The notes under the pieces: generated by a model | What the model was told of the DNA's origin: nothing | What the model saw: only the letters and a program-made list of their open reading frames with translations | Databases searched by the model: none | Assembly (NCBI RefSeq): GCF_000013365.1 | Contig: NC_007778.1 | Span: 1,922,001-1,986,000 of the forward strand | Origin: Rhodopseudomonas palustris HaA2 | Lineage (GTDB): Bacteria > Pseudomonadota > Alphaproteobacteria > Rhizobiales > Xanthobacteraceae | Reading direction: 5' to 3' | Length of the DNA: 64,000 bases | Shown: one piece after another, positions 53,608-62,680 of the stretch | Layout: the number at the start of each line of letters is the position of its first letter | How positions within the stretch are numbered: position 1 is the stretch's first letter | Program-made: the position numbers and the translations under genes

Positions 53608-53884
53608 GACCAGCGAGGCCGCCTGCCACCCGAGGCTGGCGTGCGGCCGCGCTCGACGCGGAGGCCACACCGCGTCAGTTCTGGCTGCCTCACGCGGGCA
53701 GCACTGGCGCCGAAGCGGCAGATCGGCTTATACCGCCTGCGGGCAGGGCGTTGCGCCGGCGTTCATCTCGGCACTGCCACAGGTTTCGCGCGGCGGCCGT
53801 AGCCTCCGTCTCGACGCACGGGTCAAAGCGCCGCAACCCGCGTTTTGGGTTGACGACGCGCCCAACAACCGACGTAAGTAGCCA

Positions 53885-55276
53885 ATGCCATATCCCCATA
53901 TCGACGTCGCCGCGCTCTTCGCCGACCGCGAGTCCGAGCGGAGCGCAATGCATACGCGCAACCTCAACGAGCAGCTCGTGCGCGTGCTCAAGACGATCGG
54001 CTACGATGTCGGGTTCCAGAAGGGAAGCGGGCAGTATCTTTACGATCGGGACGGTGCCCGTTATCTCGATCTGCTCAGTGGCTTCGGCGTTTTCGCGCTC
54101 GGCCGCAATCATCCGGCGCTGCGCGACGCGCTGAAGAGCGTGCTCGACGGCGAACTGCCGAACCTGGTGCAGCTCGACGTCTCGACCTTGGCCGGCGTGC
54201 TCGCCGAGCGCCTGTTGGAGCTCGTGCCCTATCTCGACAAGGTCTTCTTCGCCAATTCCGGAGCCGAGAGCGTCGAGGCTGCGATCAAATTCGCCCGCAA
54301 CGCCACCGGGCGCCAGGGCATCGTCAACTGCGACCACAGCTATCACGGCCTGACCTATGGCGCGCTGTCGCTGACCGACGACCAGAATTTTCAGGGCGGC
54401 TTCGGGCCGCTGTTGCCCGGCGTTACCACGATCCCGTTCAACGATCTCGAAGCACTGGAGAAGGCGCTGTCGACCCGCGAGGTCGCGGCCTTCATCGTCG
54501 AGCCGATCCAGGGCAAGGGCGTCAACATGCCCAGCGACGAGTTCCTGCCGGGTGCGGCGGCGCTGTGCAAGCGCTACGGCACGCTGTTCGTCGCCGACGA
54601 GATCCAGACCGGCATGGGCCGCACCGGCCGCTTCCTCGCGGTCGAGCACTGGAACGTTGAGCCCGACATGGTGCTGTTGTCGAAGGCACTGAGCGGCGGC
54701 CATGTCCCGGTCGGCGCGGTGCTGACGCGCAGGGCGATCTTCGACAAGATCTTCAACCGGATGGATCGCGCCGTGGTGCACGGCTCGACCTTCGCCAAGA
54801 ACGATCTGGCGATGGCCGCCGGCATCGCTACGCTCGACGTGATGAAGCACGAGAAGCTGATCGAGGCCGCCGCCAAGCGCGGCGCCGAGCTGCGGCTGGC
54901 GCTCAGCGGCATGATCCCGGGCTACGAACTTCTCAAAGACGTCCGCGGCAAGGGGCTGATGATCGGCGTCGAATTCGGCCCGCCGAAATCAATGCGGCTG
55001 AAGGCGTCGTGGGCCATGCTGGAGACCGCCAACAAGGGTCTGTTCGTTCAGCTGATCACCGTGCCGCTGTTCAAGGATCACAAGATCCTGACGCAGGTCG
55101 CGGGCCACGGTTTGCACACCATCAAGCTGCTGCCGCCGCTGACGATCACCGAGGACGACTGCAAGTGGATCGTGCGCGGCTTCGACGAAGCGATCGCCGC
55201 CAGCCACAAGGTCCCCGGCGCGATCTGGTCGCTCGGCAAGACCTTGGTCGACAACGCGGTGCGCAAGTCGGCGTGA
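53885..55276 (+). CDS. hpnO: aminotransferase HpnO (aminobacteriohopanetriol synthesis)
   Basis: A 463-residue class III PLP-dependent aminotransferase, assigned to the step giving aminobacteriohopanetriol. The PLP lysine is Lys267 (LLSKALSGGHVPVGAV), with VADEIQTGMGRTGRFLAVEH before it and the FFANSGAESVEAAIKFARNA motif earlier. ATG 53885 is a good start although the ribosome site is weak. The 277 bases upstream hold no clear promoter. It is the last gene of the hopanoid block. Confidence 0.93.
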   Translation: MPYPHIDVAALFADRESERSAMHTRNLNEQLVRVLKTIGYDVGFQKGSGQYLYDRDGARYLDLLSGFGVFALGRNHPALRDALKSVLDGELPNLVQLDVSTLAGVLAERLLELVPYLDKVFFANSGAESVEAAIKFARNATGRQGIVNCDHSYHGLTYGALSLTDDQNFQGGFGPLLPGVTTIPFNDLEALEKALSTREVAAFIVEPIQGKGVNMPSDEFLPGAAALCKRYGTLFVADEIQTGMGRTGRFLAVEHWNVEPDMVLLSKALSGGHVPVGAVLTRRAIFDKIFNRMDRAVVHGSTFAKNDLAMAAGIATLDVMKHEKLIEAAAKRGAELRLALSGMIPGYELLKDVRGKGLMIGVEFGPPKSMRLKASWAMLETANKGLFVQLITVPLFKDHKILTQVAGHGLHTIKLLPPLTITEDDCKWIVRGFDEAIAASHKVPGAIWSLGKTLVDNAVRKSA

Positions 55277-55405
55277 TCTGAAACCCGCCCACGCGGGCGC
55301 GTCAGGGCGCCGCATGCGGCCTGCGCAGCTTGACCTGAAGCAAGTCTGTCGCGATCTGTTCTGCCTATCTTCGCTCGGGCGTCGCGCGACGGCCGGGCTC
55401 CAACA

Positions 55406-56260
55406 ATGGCGAGCGGAATGTCACTCAGATCATTGGTCGTCTTCGTCGATCCGACGGATGTCTGCGAAGCGCGGATTCGCTATGCCGCGCGCCTGGCCGT
55501 GCAGCACGGCGCGCATCTGATCGGCGCGTTCGTCATGCCGAACGCGTGGCAGAACGACCGTTCGAGTTCGTTCATCCAGGGTGGCGGCGCAATTCGCGAG
55601 ATGCTGGAACGTCACGGCCTCGCCGAACGCAAGGCGCTGTCCGACGCGAGCCAGCGCTTCGAGACGCTGGCCGGACGCGACCATTCGTCATTCGAGTTTC
55701 GCGTCATTCGCGACGACGAAGTCGCCGATCTCGCGCAGCTGCATTGTCTGCACACCGATCTCGTCGTGGTCGGCCACCCCGCGCCGGGAGGACTGCCTTC
55801 GGCATGGTCGCCGGAGCGGATGCTGCTGTCGTCCGGCGTTCCGCATCTCATCATCCCGCAGGGCTGGCGCGATGGACCGGTCGCGAACAACGTGCTGCTG
55901 GCCTGGAATGCCAGCCGCGAAGCGCGGCGCGCGATCACCGACGCGCTGCCGATCCTGTCGGCGGCGGCTTCGGTGGCGGTCGTCGTCGTCGATGCCGAGA
56001 AGAACCCGCTGCATGGCCACGAACCCGGCGCCGGCATTGCGCATTTCCTCAGCCGCCACGGCGTGAAGGTTCGCGTCGAACAGTTGCAATCCAAGGGCGC
56101 GCCGGTCGCCGACGTGATCCGCCGCTTCGCCGCCGAAGATCAGTCCGATCTGATGGTGCTCGGCGCCTACAGCCACTCCCCGAAACGCGAGTTGTTGTTC
56201 GGCGGCGTAACGCGCTCGCTGCTGAGTGCGGTGACGATCCCGACGCTGATCGCGCATTGA
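55406..56260 (+). CDS. universal stress protein family protein, two Usp domains
   Basis: A 284-residue protein with two tandem Usp-like modules. The first (about 5-150) starts RSLVVFVDPTDVCEARIRYA and the second (about 155-284) starts NNVLLAWNASREARRAITDA and ends DLMVLGAYSHSPKRELLFGG with VTIPTLIAH. The ATP-binding G-x2-G-x9-G-S/T pattern is only partly kept in the second module, so nucleotide binding is uncertain. The start could be ATG 55406 or ATG 55418. No EcfG promoter was found in the upstream 129 bases. Confidence 0.85.
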   Translation: MASGMSLRSLVVFVDPTDVCEARIRYAARLAVQHGAHLIGAFVMPNAWQNDRSSSFIQGGGAIREMLERHGLAERKALSDASQRFETLAGRDHSSFEFRVIRDDEVADLAQLHCLHTDLVVVGHPAPGGLPSAWSPERMLLSSGVPHLIIPQGWRDGPVANNVLLAWNASREARRAITDALPILSAAASVAVVVVDAEKNPLHGHEPGAGIAHFLSRHGVKVRVEQLQSKGAPVADVIRRFAAEDQSDLMVLGAYSHSPKRELLFGGVTRSLLSAVTIPTLIAH

Positions 56261-56280
56261 TGTGAGAGACTAACCGGTAT

Positions 56281-56386
56281 CGTCATCCTGAGGTGCCCGC
56301 CGTCTTCGGCGGGCCTCGAAGGATGCGGGCACGGGTGAAAGCGGCGATCCTTCGAGGCGCGCAACAGCGCGCACCTCAGGATGACG
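56281..56386. repeat. intergenic palindromic repeat, family A
   Basis: CGTCATCCTGAGGTGC at the left pairs with GCACCTCAGGATGACG at the right. The inner pair CCTCGAAGGATG / ATCCTTCGAGG is also complementary. It lies between the convergent stress protein and GMC oxidoreductase genes. Confidence 0.85.
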
Positions 56387-56442
56387 GCGTCATTGCGGCG
56401 AGTGCACCTGCCTCGGCGCTATTCGCATATCGAATTCACCGC

Positions 56443-58059
56443 TTACTTCCCATCCTCCAGCATCATCGTCGCGCCTTTCTCGGCGATCATCGCGGTCGGC
56501 GTATTGGTGTTGCCGGAGGTGATCGTCGGCATCACCGAGGCGTCGACGACGCGCAGGCCGTCGAGGCCGTGCAGGCGCAAGCGTTCGTCGACCACCGCCA
56601 TCGGATCGCTGGCGAGGCCCATCTTGGCGGTGCCGACCGGATGGAAGATCGTGGTGCCGATGTCGCCGGCGGCTTTCGCCAACGAGGCGTCGTCGTCGCC
56701 CACCGCGCGGCCGGGCAGATACTCCTCGGGTTGATACTTCGCCAGCGCCTGCTGTTGCATCAGCCGGCGCGTACAGCGGATCGCGTCGGCGGCGACGCGG
56801 CGGTCGTCGGCGGTCGTCAGATAATGCGGCGCAATCGAGGGGGCGGCGTCGAGCGCGGTGGATTTCAGCTTGATCTCGCCGCGCGAGGTCGGCCGCAGGT
56901 TGCAGGCGCTGACGGTGATCGCCGGGAAGCGGTGCAGCGGGTCGCCGAATTTATCCAGAGACAATGGCTGGACGTGAAACTGGATGTTGGCGCGCTCCTG
57001 ATGCGGATCGGAGCGGGTGAAGATGCCGAGCTGCGATGGCGCCATCGTCAGCGGGCCGCGCCGACGCAGCGCGTAGTCCATGCCCATCCAGGCGCGCCGC
57101 GGCAGCGAGTGATAGATCTCGTTCAGGGTGCGGCCGCCGCTGACGCGATAGATCGCGCGCTGCTGCAGATGGTCCTGCAGATTGCGGCCGACGCCCGGGC
57201 GATCGAGCACCGGATCGATGCCGAGCGGGGTGAGCCATTCCGCCGGCCCGATGCCTGAACGCTGCAGCACTTGCACCGAGCCGATCGATCCCGCGCACAG
57301 CACCACCTCGCGCCGCGCCCGCGCCTCGACCACGCCGCCGCCTTGCTGGAACCGCACGCCGACGGCTCGGCCGTTCTCGACTATCACGCGGTCGGTGACG
57401 ACACCGGTTTCCAGCCTCAGATTCGGCCGGTGCAGCGCCGGCTTGAGGAAACCGCGCGCCGACGACCAGCGCCGGCCGCGCTTCTGGTTGACGTGGAAAT
57501 AGCCGACGCCCTCGTTGTCGCCGGTGTTGAAATCGGCGCTGCGCGGGATGCCCATCTCGCCGGCGGCGTCGGCCACCGCGTCGAGGATCGGCCAGGACAG
57601 CCGCGCCGCCTCGATCCGCCAGCCGCCGCCTTTACCGTGATGCTCGCTGTCGCCGAGGAAGTGATCCTCCAGCCGCCGGAACACCTGGCGAACGTCGTCC
57701 CAGCCCCAACCGGACAGGCCGAGCTGGCGCCAGTGGTCGTAATCGGCGGCCTGGCCGCGCATCGAGATCATCGCGTTGATGGCCGAGGAGCCGCCGATCA
57801 CCTTGCCGCGCGGATAGGCCAATGACCGACCATTGAGGCCGGGCTCCGGCTCGGTCCTGAACATCCAGTCCGAGCGCGGATTGCCGATCGCGAACAGATA
57901 GCCGACCGGGATGTGAAACCAGATCCAGTTGTCGCGGCCGCCGGCTTCCAGCAGCAGCACCCGACAATTCGGATCGGCCGACAGCCGGTTGGCGACGATG
58001 CAGCCGGCAGTGCCGGCGCCCACCACGATATAGTCGAATTCGCCCTCGATCTGCGTCAT
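56443..58059 (-). CDS. GMC family FAD-dependent oxidoreductase
   Basis: A 538-residue glucose-methanol-choline oxidoreductase, similar in plan to alcohol and choline dehydrogenases. The N-terminal flavin motif FDYIVVGAGTAGCIVANRLS, the GMC signature near GKVIGGSSAINAMISMRG, the second signature GSIGSVQVLQRSGIGP, and the C-terminal catalytic region with HPVGTAKMG and ITSGNTNTPTAMIAEKGA are intact. The start is ATG 58059 (MTQIEGEF) after GGGACGG, rather than an upstream codon adding 11 residues. The substrate is unknown. It is divergent from the amidohydrolase. Confidence 0.9.
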   Translation of the reverse strand: MTQIEGEFDYIVVGAGTAGCIVANRLSADPNCRVLLLEAGGRDNWIWFHIPVGYLFAIGNPRSDWMFRTEPEPGLNGRSLAYPRGKVIGGSSAINAMISMRGQAADYDHWRQLGLSGWGWDDVRQVFRRLEDHFLGDSEHHGKGGGWRIEAARLSWPILDAVADAAGEMGIPRSADFNTGDNEGVGYFHVNQKRGRRWSSARGFLKPALHRPNLRLETGVVTDRVIVENGRAVGVRFQQGGGVVEARARREVVLCAGSIGSVQVLQRSGIGPAEWLTPLGIDPVLDRPGVGRNLQDHLQQRAIYRVSGGRTLNEIYHSLPRRAWMGMDYALRRRGPLTMAPSQLGIFTRSDPHQERANIQFHVQPLSLDKFGDPLHRFPAITVSACNLRPTSRGEIKLKSTALDAAPSIAPHYLTTADDRRVAADAIRCTRRLMQQQALAKYQPEEYLPGRAVGDDDASLAKAAGDIGTTIFHPVGTAKMGLASDPMAVVDERLRLHGLDGLRVVDASVMPTITSGNTNTPTAMIAEKGATMMLEDGK

Positions 58060-58210
58060 CCGTCCCGTTCCACGTGTGGTTTGCCACGACATCGCGGTTG
58101 CGCAGACGCTTAGCCCCGCGGCGGGGCGGTGTACAGTTGCCGCCGGGCGGCAGGCCGGCTAGCCTGCCCGATCAGAATACGAAACCAACTTCCGGAGCCT
58201 CGTCAGCCAC

Positions 58211-59380
58211 ATGCCCTTGATCAACCGCGTCGCCGACCTGCAACCCGATATCATGGCCTGGCGTCACGACCTCCATCAGCACCCCGAACTGATGTACGAC
58301 GTCGACCGCACCGCCGATTTCGTCGCCCAGCGCCTGCGCGAATTCGGCTGCGACGAGGTGGTGACGGGACTCGGCCGCACCGGCGTGGTCGGTGTGATCC
58401 GCGGCCGCAAGCCGGCGAGCGGCGACCTCAAGGTGATCGGGCTGCGCGCCGACATGGACGCGCTGCCGATCGAGGAGGCGACCGGTCTACCCTATGCCTC
58501 CAAGGTGCCCGGCAAGATGCACGCCTGCGGCCATGACGGCCACACCGCGATGCTGCTCGGCGCCGCGCGCTATCTCGCCGAGACCCGCAATTTCGCAGGC
58601 AGTGTAGTGGTGATCTTCCAGCCGGCCGAGGAGGGCGGCGCGGGGGCCGCGGCGATGATCAAGGACGGGCTGATGGACCGCTTCGGCATCGAGCAGGTCT
58701 ACGGCATGCACAACGGCCCCGGCATCCCGGTCGGCTCCTTCGCCATCAGCCCGGGCGCGATCATGGCCTCGACCGATTCGGTCGACATCCGCATCGAGGG
58801 CGTCGGCGGCCACGCCGCGCGGCCGCATATGTGCGTCGACTCGGTGCTGGTGGGCGCCCAGCTCGTCACCGCGCTGCAGTCGATCGTGTCGCGCACGGTC
58901 GATCCGCTGGAATCGGCGGTGATCTCGATCTGCGAATTCCACGCCGGCAACGCCCGCAACGTCATCCCGCAGATCGCCGAACTGAAAGGCACGGTCCGCA
59001 CCCTGAAGGCCGAAGTTCGCGACCTGGTCGAGAAGCGCATCCACGAGGTCGCGGCCGGCGTTGCGCAGTCGACCGGCGCCAGGATCGACATCGTCTACGA
59101 GCGCGGCTACCCGGTGGTGGTCAACCATGCCGAGCAGACCGAGGTGGCGCAGCGGATCGCCCGCGACATCGCCGGCGAGTCCAACGTGACGTCGATGCCG
59201 CCGCTGATGGGCGCCGAGGATTTCGCCTATATGCTGGAAGCGCGGCCGGGCGCGTTCATCTTCCTCGGCAATGGCGACAGCGCCGGGCTGCATCACCCGG
59301 CCTACAACTTCAACGACGACGCCATCGTCTACGGCACCTCGTACTGGATCAAACTGGTCGAGAACCAACTCGCGGCGTGA
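58211..59380 (+). CDS. M20 family amidohydrolase (hippurate hydrolase type)
   Basis: A 389-residue metal-dependent amidohydrolase/carboxypeptidase of the M20D group. The metal-binding blocks are CGHDGHTAMLLGAARYLAET and FQPAEEGGAGAAAMIKDGLM (with the catalytic Glu), and the late MGAEDFAYMLEARPGAFIFL and HHPAYNFNDDAI. The dimerisation lid runs about 185-300. N-acyl amino acids are the usual substrates, but the specific one is not known. Start at ATG 58211. It is convergent with the porin gene 29 bases away. Confidence 0.9.
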   Translation: MPLINRVADLQPDIMAWRHDLHQHPELMYDVDRTADFVAQRLREFGCDEVVTGLGRTGVVGVIRGRKPASGDLKVIGLRADMDALPIEEATGLPYASKVPGKMHACGHDGHTAMLLGAARYLAETRNFAGSVVVIFQPAEEGGAGAAAMIKDGLMDRFGIEQVYGMHNGPGIPVGSFAISPGAIMASTDSVDIRIEGVGGHAARPHMCVDSVLVGAQLVTALQSIVSRTVDPLESAVISICEFHAGNARNVIPQIAELKGTVRTLKAEVRDLVEKRIHEVAAGVAQSTGARIDIVYERGYPVVVNHAEQTEVAQRIARDIAGESNVTSMPPLMGAEDFAYMLEARPGAFIFLGNGDSAGLHHPAYNFNDDAIVYGTSYWIKLVENQLAA

Positions 59381-59408
59381 CGCCGTCGCCCGGATCGGCT
59401 GCGGCCGG

Positions 59409-60758
59409 TCAGTAGCTCAGCGTGGTGCGGATGCCGAGCACCACCGCGTCCCTGATCCGCCTGGTCCCGGCGGGATCGAACGGATCGGTCGCGCCGCCGG
59501 CTGGATGCATCACGTATTCGATCACCGGCTGGACAGCGAAATTGCCGGTGATTTGCGCCAGATAGGTCAGCTCGATCACGGCCTCGAAGTCGCGGACCGG
59601 CGACGCGATGCCGCTCCAGCGCCGCACGTCGCGATCGAGCGCGCGTGCCGCATCCGAGATCCGGGCGTAACTGATCGCCACGCCGAACTTGTCGTCCGGG
59701 CGCGACGGGCTGAAGCCGGTGAACAGCAATGCCGCATCGACATAGAAGCTGATCAGGTTGCGGTCCGACGGGCTCGCCAGCACGCGCGCGACCAAGCCGG
59801 TGCCTTTGGCCGGATCGGCGGCGCTGTGGGACAGCGGCTGCTCGTAGACTGCGAACACGCCCTGATCGCCGCGCAGCCTGGCCGGCAGCCCGGAGCCCGC
59901 GGGATCTGCGACCGAGGAGCCCTGCGCGGTGAAGCGCTGGCTGTCGAACGTGCCGAAATGATACCAGGCACCGGCGGTGATGCCGGAAGGCATTCCGTTG
60001 CCATTGCCGAAACCGTATTTCACTTGTCCGATCAGCCAGGCCGGGTCGTGCACGCGAAACAGCAACCCGTTCGGATTCCTGCTCTGCGGATCGCCGGGAC
60101 CGGGCGGCGCGGCATCGCCGTCGAACACCGCGACCGAGGCGGTGAGCTTGTCGCCGAACCGCGCCTTGATGCGGACACCCGGCACCGCCAGTGGCGGCGA
60201 CGGCCCTCCGCTCGGCAGCACGACGCCGGTGAGACCGGGCCAGCCCAGGGCGGCGTTGACGAACATGTCGAGATAGCGGCTGTCGACGAATTCGGTGTCG
60301 GCGGATTGCTGCCCGACCTTGATGGACAGCGCGCCGCCGAGCATCGATTGTTCGATCCAGGCCTCGTAGAGCCGGGTCGCCGGCAGCGATTCGATGCCGC
60401 TCACCAGCAGCAGATTGCCGACATAGTTGCGCGACAAATTGTTGCCGTGGATCTGAAACAGGTTGGCGTGAAAGGTCGCGCCGTGCCAGCCGAACAGCCG
60501 GTCGAGATCGACGGTGGTGCCGAGATCGAGACGACCCGCATAGATCGTCCCGCGTCTCATGCCACCGGACACGTCGGCCAGCGTTTCGCCGATGTAGGTG
60601 GCGCTGAACTGGACACCCCAATCGGCCAGCGCCCGGGGTGGATCCGCGGCCGGCGCGCCGGCCGGTTCCGCCACGCTGCTGGTGGCGTGCAGCCCCAGCC
60701 CCAGCAATGCGATCACGCAGGCCGCTATCCGCGGCGTTTTCGTGATGATCGGAAGCAT
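59409..60758 (-). CDS. OprB family outer-membrane porin
   Basis: A 449-residue protein with a signal peptide (about 1-30, RIAACVIALLGLGLHATSSV ending AEP). The remainder shows the alternating strand pattern of a carbohydrate-selective OprB-type barrel. Recognisable blocks are ADWGVQFSATYIGETLADVS, RLDLGTTVDLDRLFGWHGAT, AWIEQSMLGGALSIKVGQQS, QVKYGFGNGN and the C-terminal VVLGIRTTLSY, a typical outer-membrane ending. It probably admits sugars or similar small solutes. It lies 7 bases after the CorA-type gene on the same strand. Confidence 0.87.
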   Translation of the reverse strand: MLPIITKTPRIAACVIALLGLGLHATSSVAEPAGAPAADPPRALADWGVQFSATYIGETLADVSGGMRRGTIYAGRLDLGTTVDLDRLFGWHGATFHANLFQIHGNNLSRNYVGNLLLVSGIESLPATRLYEAWIEQSMLGGALSIKVGQQSADTEFVDSRYLDMFVNAALGWPGLTGVVLPSGGPSPPLAVPGVRIKARFGDKLTASVAVFDGDAAPPGPGDPQSRNPNGLLFRVHDPAWLIGQVKYGFGNGNGMPSGITAGAWYHFGTFDSQRFTAQGSSVADPAGSGLPARLRGDQGVFAVYEQPLSHSAADPAKGTGLVARVLASPSDRNLISFYVDAALLFTGFSPSRPDDKFGVAISYARISDAARALDRDVRRWSGIASPVRDFEAVIELTYLAQITGNFAVQPVIEYVMHPAGGATDPFDPAGTRRIRDAVVLGIRTTLSY

Positions 60759-60765
60759 GCCCTGG

Positions 60766-61758
60766 CTACCTGATCAGGCCGATACGCTTCATCAACAGCC
60801 AGGCCCCGAACGACGACATCGCCATCGCCAGCAACGCCAGGACGAACCCGCCGTCGCCTTCGGCGAACGGCAGCCCGCGCAGGTTCATGCCGAACATGCC
60901 GCTGACCAGCGTCGGCGGCATCAGCAGCGCGGTGAGCATCGACAGCACCCGCAGGTTGCCATTGCCCTGTTCCTCGATCTTCAGATGCAGCTCCTCCTGC
61001 AGCAGCCGGCTGCGCTCGCGCATCTCGACCACCGAATGGTCGAGCCCGTCGAGCCGTTGCGCCAGCTTGCCGGCGCGCGGCCGCAGCGCCGGCGCGAGGT
61101 CGGCGCTGTCGTTGCGGTCGAATCGGTGCAGCACGATGCGCAGGCCGGACAGGTGGCGGTGCAGCCGGACGCAGGTCCGCCGCACCCGCCCGAGCCCCTG
61201 GCGCAAATCGTCGGTGTCGTCCGACAGCAGCTTCTCCTCGATCTTGTCGAGGGTCTCGAAGACGTCGTCGGCGATCTTCTCCATCGCGTCGGCGACGTTG
61301 TGGACGATCATTTCGAACAGCGCCGCACAGCTTTCGACCCGATGCCCGCGTTCGAGCGCACGCCGGGCGGTGTCGACCGCGCACAGAGCCTGATAGCGGG
61401 CCGTAATCAGCAGCTGCTCGGTCATCACGAAGCGCAGGAAGCCGGTGTCCTCGGTGACGTCGGCGATGTCGCGCATCAGATCGGCGATCACGCCGTAGAC
61501 GCAGCCGTCGAGGCTGTGCATCTGCTGATAGGTGTCCCTGGATTGCAGCAGCGTCCGCACCGGCGCGGGCAGCTCGATTTCGGCGAGCGATTGGTGCGCA
61601 CGGGAATCGGCGAGGTTGAAATGCAGCCAGTAACGACCGTGGCGCTCGAAGCCGAGCGGTGCGTCGTCCGGCAGCGATTGCGGGGTTCCGTCAGGACCGA
61701 AGCTGAATCCCCAGACCAGTCCGGGGATCGCGGGATCGCAGCGAGGGGCATCGGTCAT
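60766..61758 (-). CDS. CorA/ZntB family divalent metal transporter
   Basis: A 330-residue protein. The N-terminal cytoplasmic domain (about 1-250, mostly helical, with a long helix LHRHLSGLRIVLHRFDRND) is followed by two membrane helices at the C-terminus (about 272-292 and 300-320). The conserved GMN motif is present in SGMFGMNLRGLPF. The overall pattern favours ZntB-type zinc efflux or uptake over Mg2+ transport, but this is not decided by sequence. ATG 61758 is the start. The porin gene follows 7 bases downstream, suggesting co-transcription. Confidence 0.88.
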   Translation of the reverse strand: MTDAPRCDPAIPGLVWGFSFGPDGTPQSLPDDAPLGFERHGRYWLHFNLADSRAHQSLAEIELPAPVRTLLQSRDTYQQMHSLDGCVYGVIADLMRDIADVTEDTGFLRFVMTEQLLITARYQALCAVDTARRALERGHRVESCAALFEMIVHNVADAMEKIADDVFETLDKIEEKLLSDDTDDLRQGLGRVRRTCVRLHRHLSGLRIVLHRFDRNDSADLAPALRPRAGKLAQRLDGLDHSVVEMRERSRLLQEELHLKIEEQGNGNLRVLSMLTALLMPPTLVSGMFGMNLRGLPFAEGDGGFVLALLAMAMSSFGAWLLMKRIGLIR

Positions 61759-61980
61759 GGAAATCGGCGCCGGATCGCGCGCTCGTCAGCACGCACCGGC
61801 CGGCCCCGACCCGACGGCCGACACTGGCGTTTGCGCGACGCCGATCGCGCTCGTGGGCGCGCGCCTGGGTGCACTTCGTATCGTCGTTCGCTGTGTCAGG
61901 GCGGTCATCCCGGCATTCGAGTGATCAATGACGACCCTGCCGGATCGATTTGAAAACTGGATGACACCAGGCGATCGTCA

Positions 61981-62005
61981 GGAACAATCGTTCGAAGGCC
62001 GCGTT
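61981..62005 (+). promoter_or_regulatory. EcfG-type promoter upstream of DUF892 gene
   Basis: GGAAC (61981-61985), exactly 16 bases, then CGTT (62002-62005), a perfect match to the EcfG general-stress consensus GGAAC-N16/17-CGTT. It ends 41 bases before ATG 62047, a normal promoter-to-start distance. Confidence 0.75.
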
Positions 62006-62046
62006 GGGCGCAGGTCCGAGACCACGCACACCAACCGGAGACCGCC

Positions 62047-62547
62047 ATGGCTGTTGCCAAAGACAAGAATCTCAACGATCTCTTCCTCGACACCCTCAAG
62101 GACATCTACTACGCCGAAAAGCAGATCCTGAAGGCGCTGCCGAAGATGGCGAAGGCCGCCACCTCGGACAAGCTGCGCGCCGCGTTCGAGAAGCATCAGG
62201 GCGAAACCGAAGGCCAGATCGAACGGCTGGAGCAGATCTTCGAACTGCTGGACAAGCCCGCGCGCGGCAAGACCTGCGACGCGATCATGGGCATCCTCGA
62301 CGAGGGCAAGGAGATCATGGACGACTACAAGGGCACCGAGGCGCTCGACGCCGGGCTGCTTGCCGCGGCGCAGGCCGTCGAGCACTACGAGATCTCACGC
62401 TACGGCACGCTGAAGCAGTGGGCGACCCAGCTCGGCATGAAGGACGCCGCCAAGCTGCTCGACCAGACGCTGCAGCAGGAAAAGACCACCGACGTGACCC
62501 TGACCAAGCTCGCCGAGAGCGCCGTCAACCTCGCCGCGGCGGCCTGA
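62047..62547 (+). CDS. DUF892 ferritin-like protein (YciE/YciF type)
   Basis: A 166-residue four-helix ferritin-like protein. Helix 1 carries LFLDTLKDIYYAEKQILKAL; helix 2 (AAFEKHQGETEGQIERLEQI) has the Glu/His metal pattern; later helices are LLAAAQAVEHYEISRYGTLK and QEKTTDVTLTKLAESAVNL. The length and blocks fit the YciE/YciF-like DUF892 family, which is linked to general stress. A perfect EcfG promoter at 61981-62005 supports stress control. Metal binding is expected; the activity is unknown. A terminator follows. Confidence 0.9.
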   Translation: MAVAKDKNLNDLFLDTLKDIYYAEKQILKALPKMAKAATSDKLRAAFEKHQGETEGQIERLEQIFELLDKPARGKTCDAIMGILDEGKEIMDDYKGTEALDAGLLAAAQAVEHYEISRYGTLKQWATQLGMKDAAKLLDQTLQQEKTTDVTLTKLAESAVNLAAAA

Positions 62548-62623
62548 TCGTCGCGGCTCCCCACATTCTCCGTCGTGGCCGGGCTTGCCCCGTCCATCGA
62601 CGGACGAAGAGACGGACGAACAA

Positions 62624-62652
62624 AAGCCCCGGGCGCGGCGCGTCCGGGGCTT
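62624..62652. terminator. bidirectional terminator between DUF892 gene and binding-protein gene
   Basis: AAGCCCCGG (62624-62632) pairs with CCGGGGCTT (62644-62652). A-rich sequence before and GTTTTG after form a terminator in both directions between the convergent genes. Confidence 0.75.
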
Positions 62653-62680
62653 CGTTTTGTCGACGCTCGGCGAGGCGGGC

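Noticed and set aside
51286-53670. 794-codon minus-strand frame opposite hpnN
   Set aside because: Antisense shadow with skewed composition; hpnN on the plus strand has clear RND motifs and hydrophobic segments.
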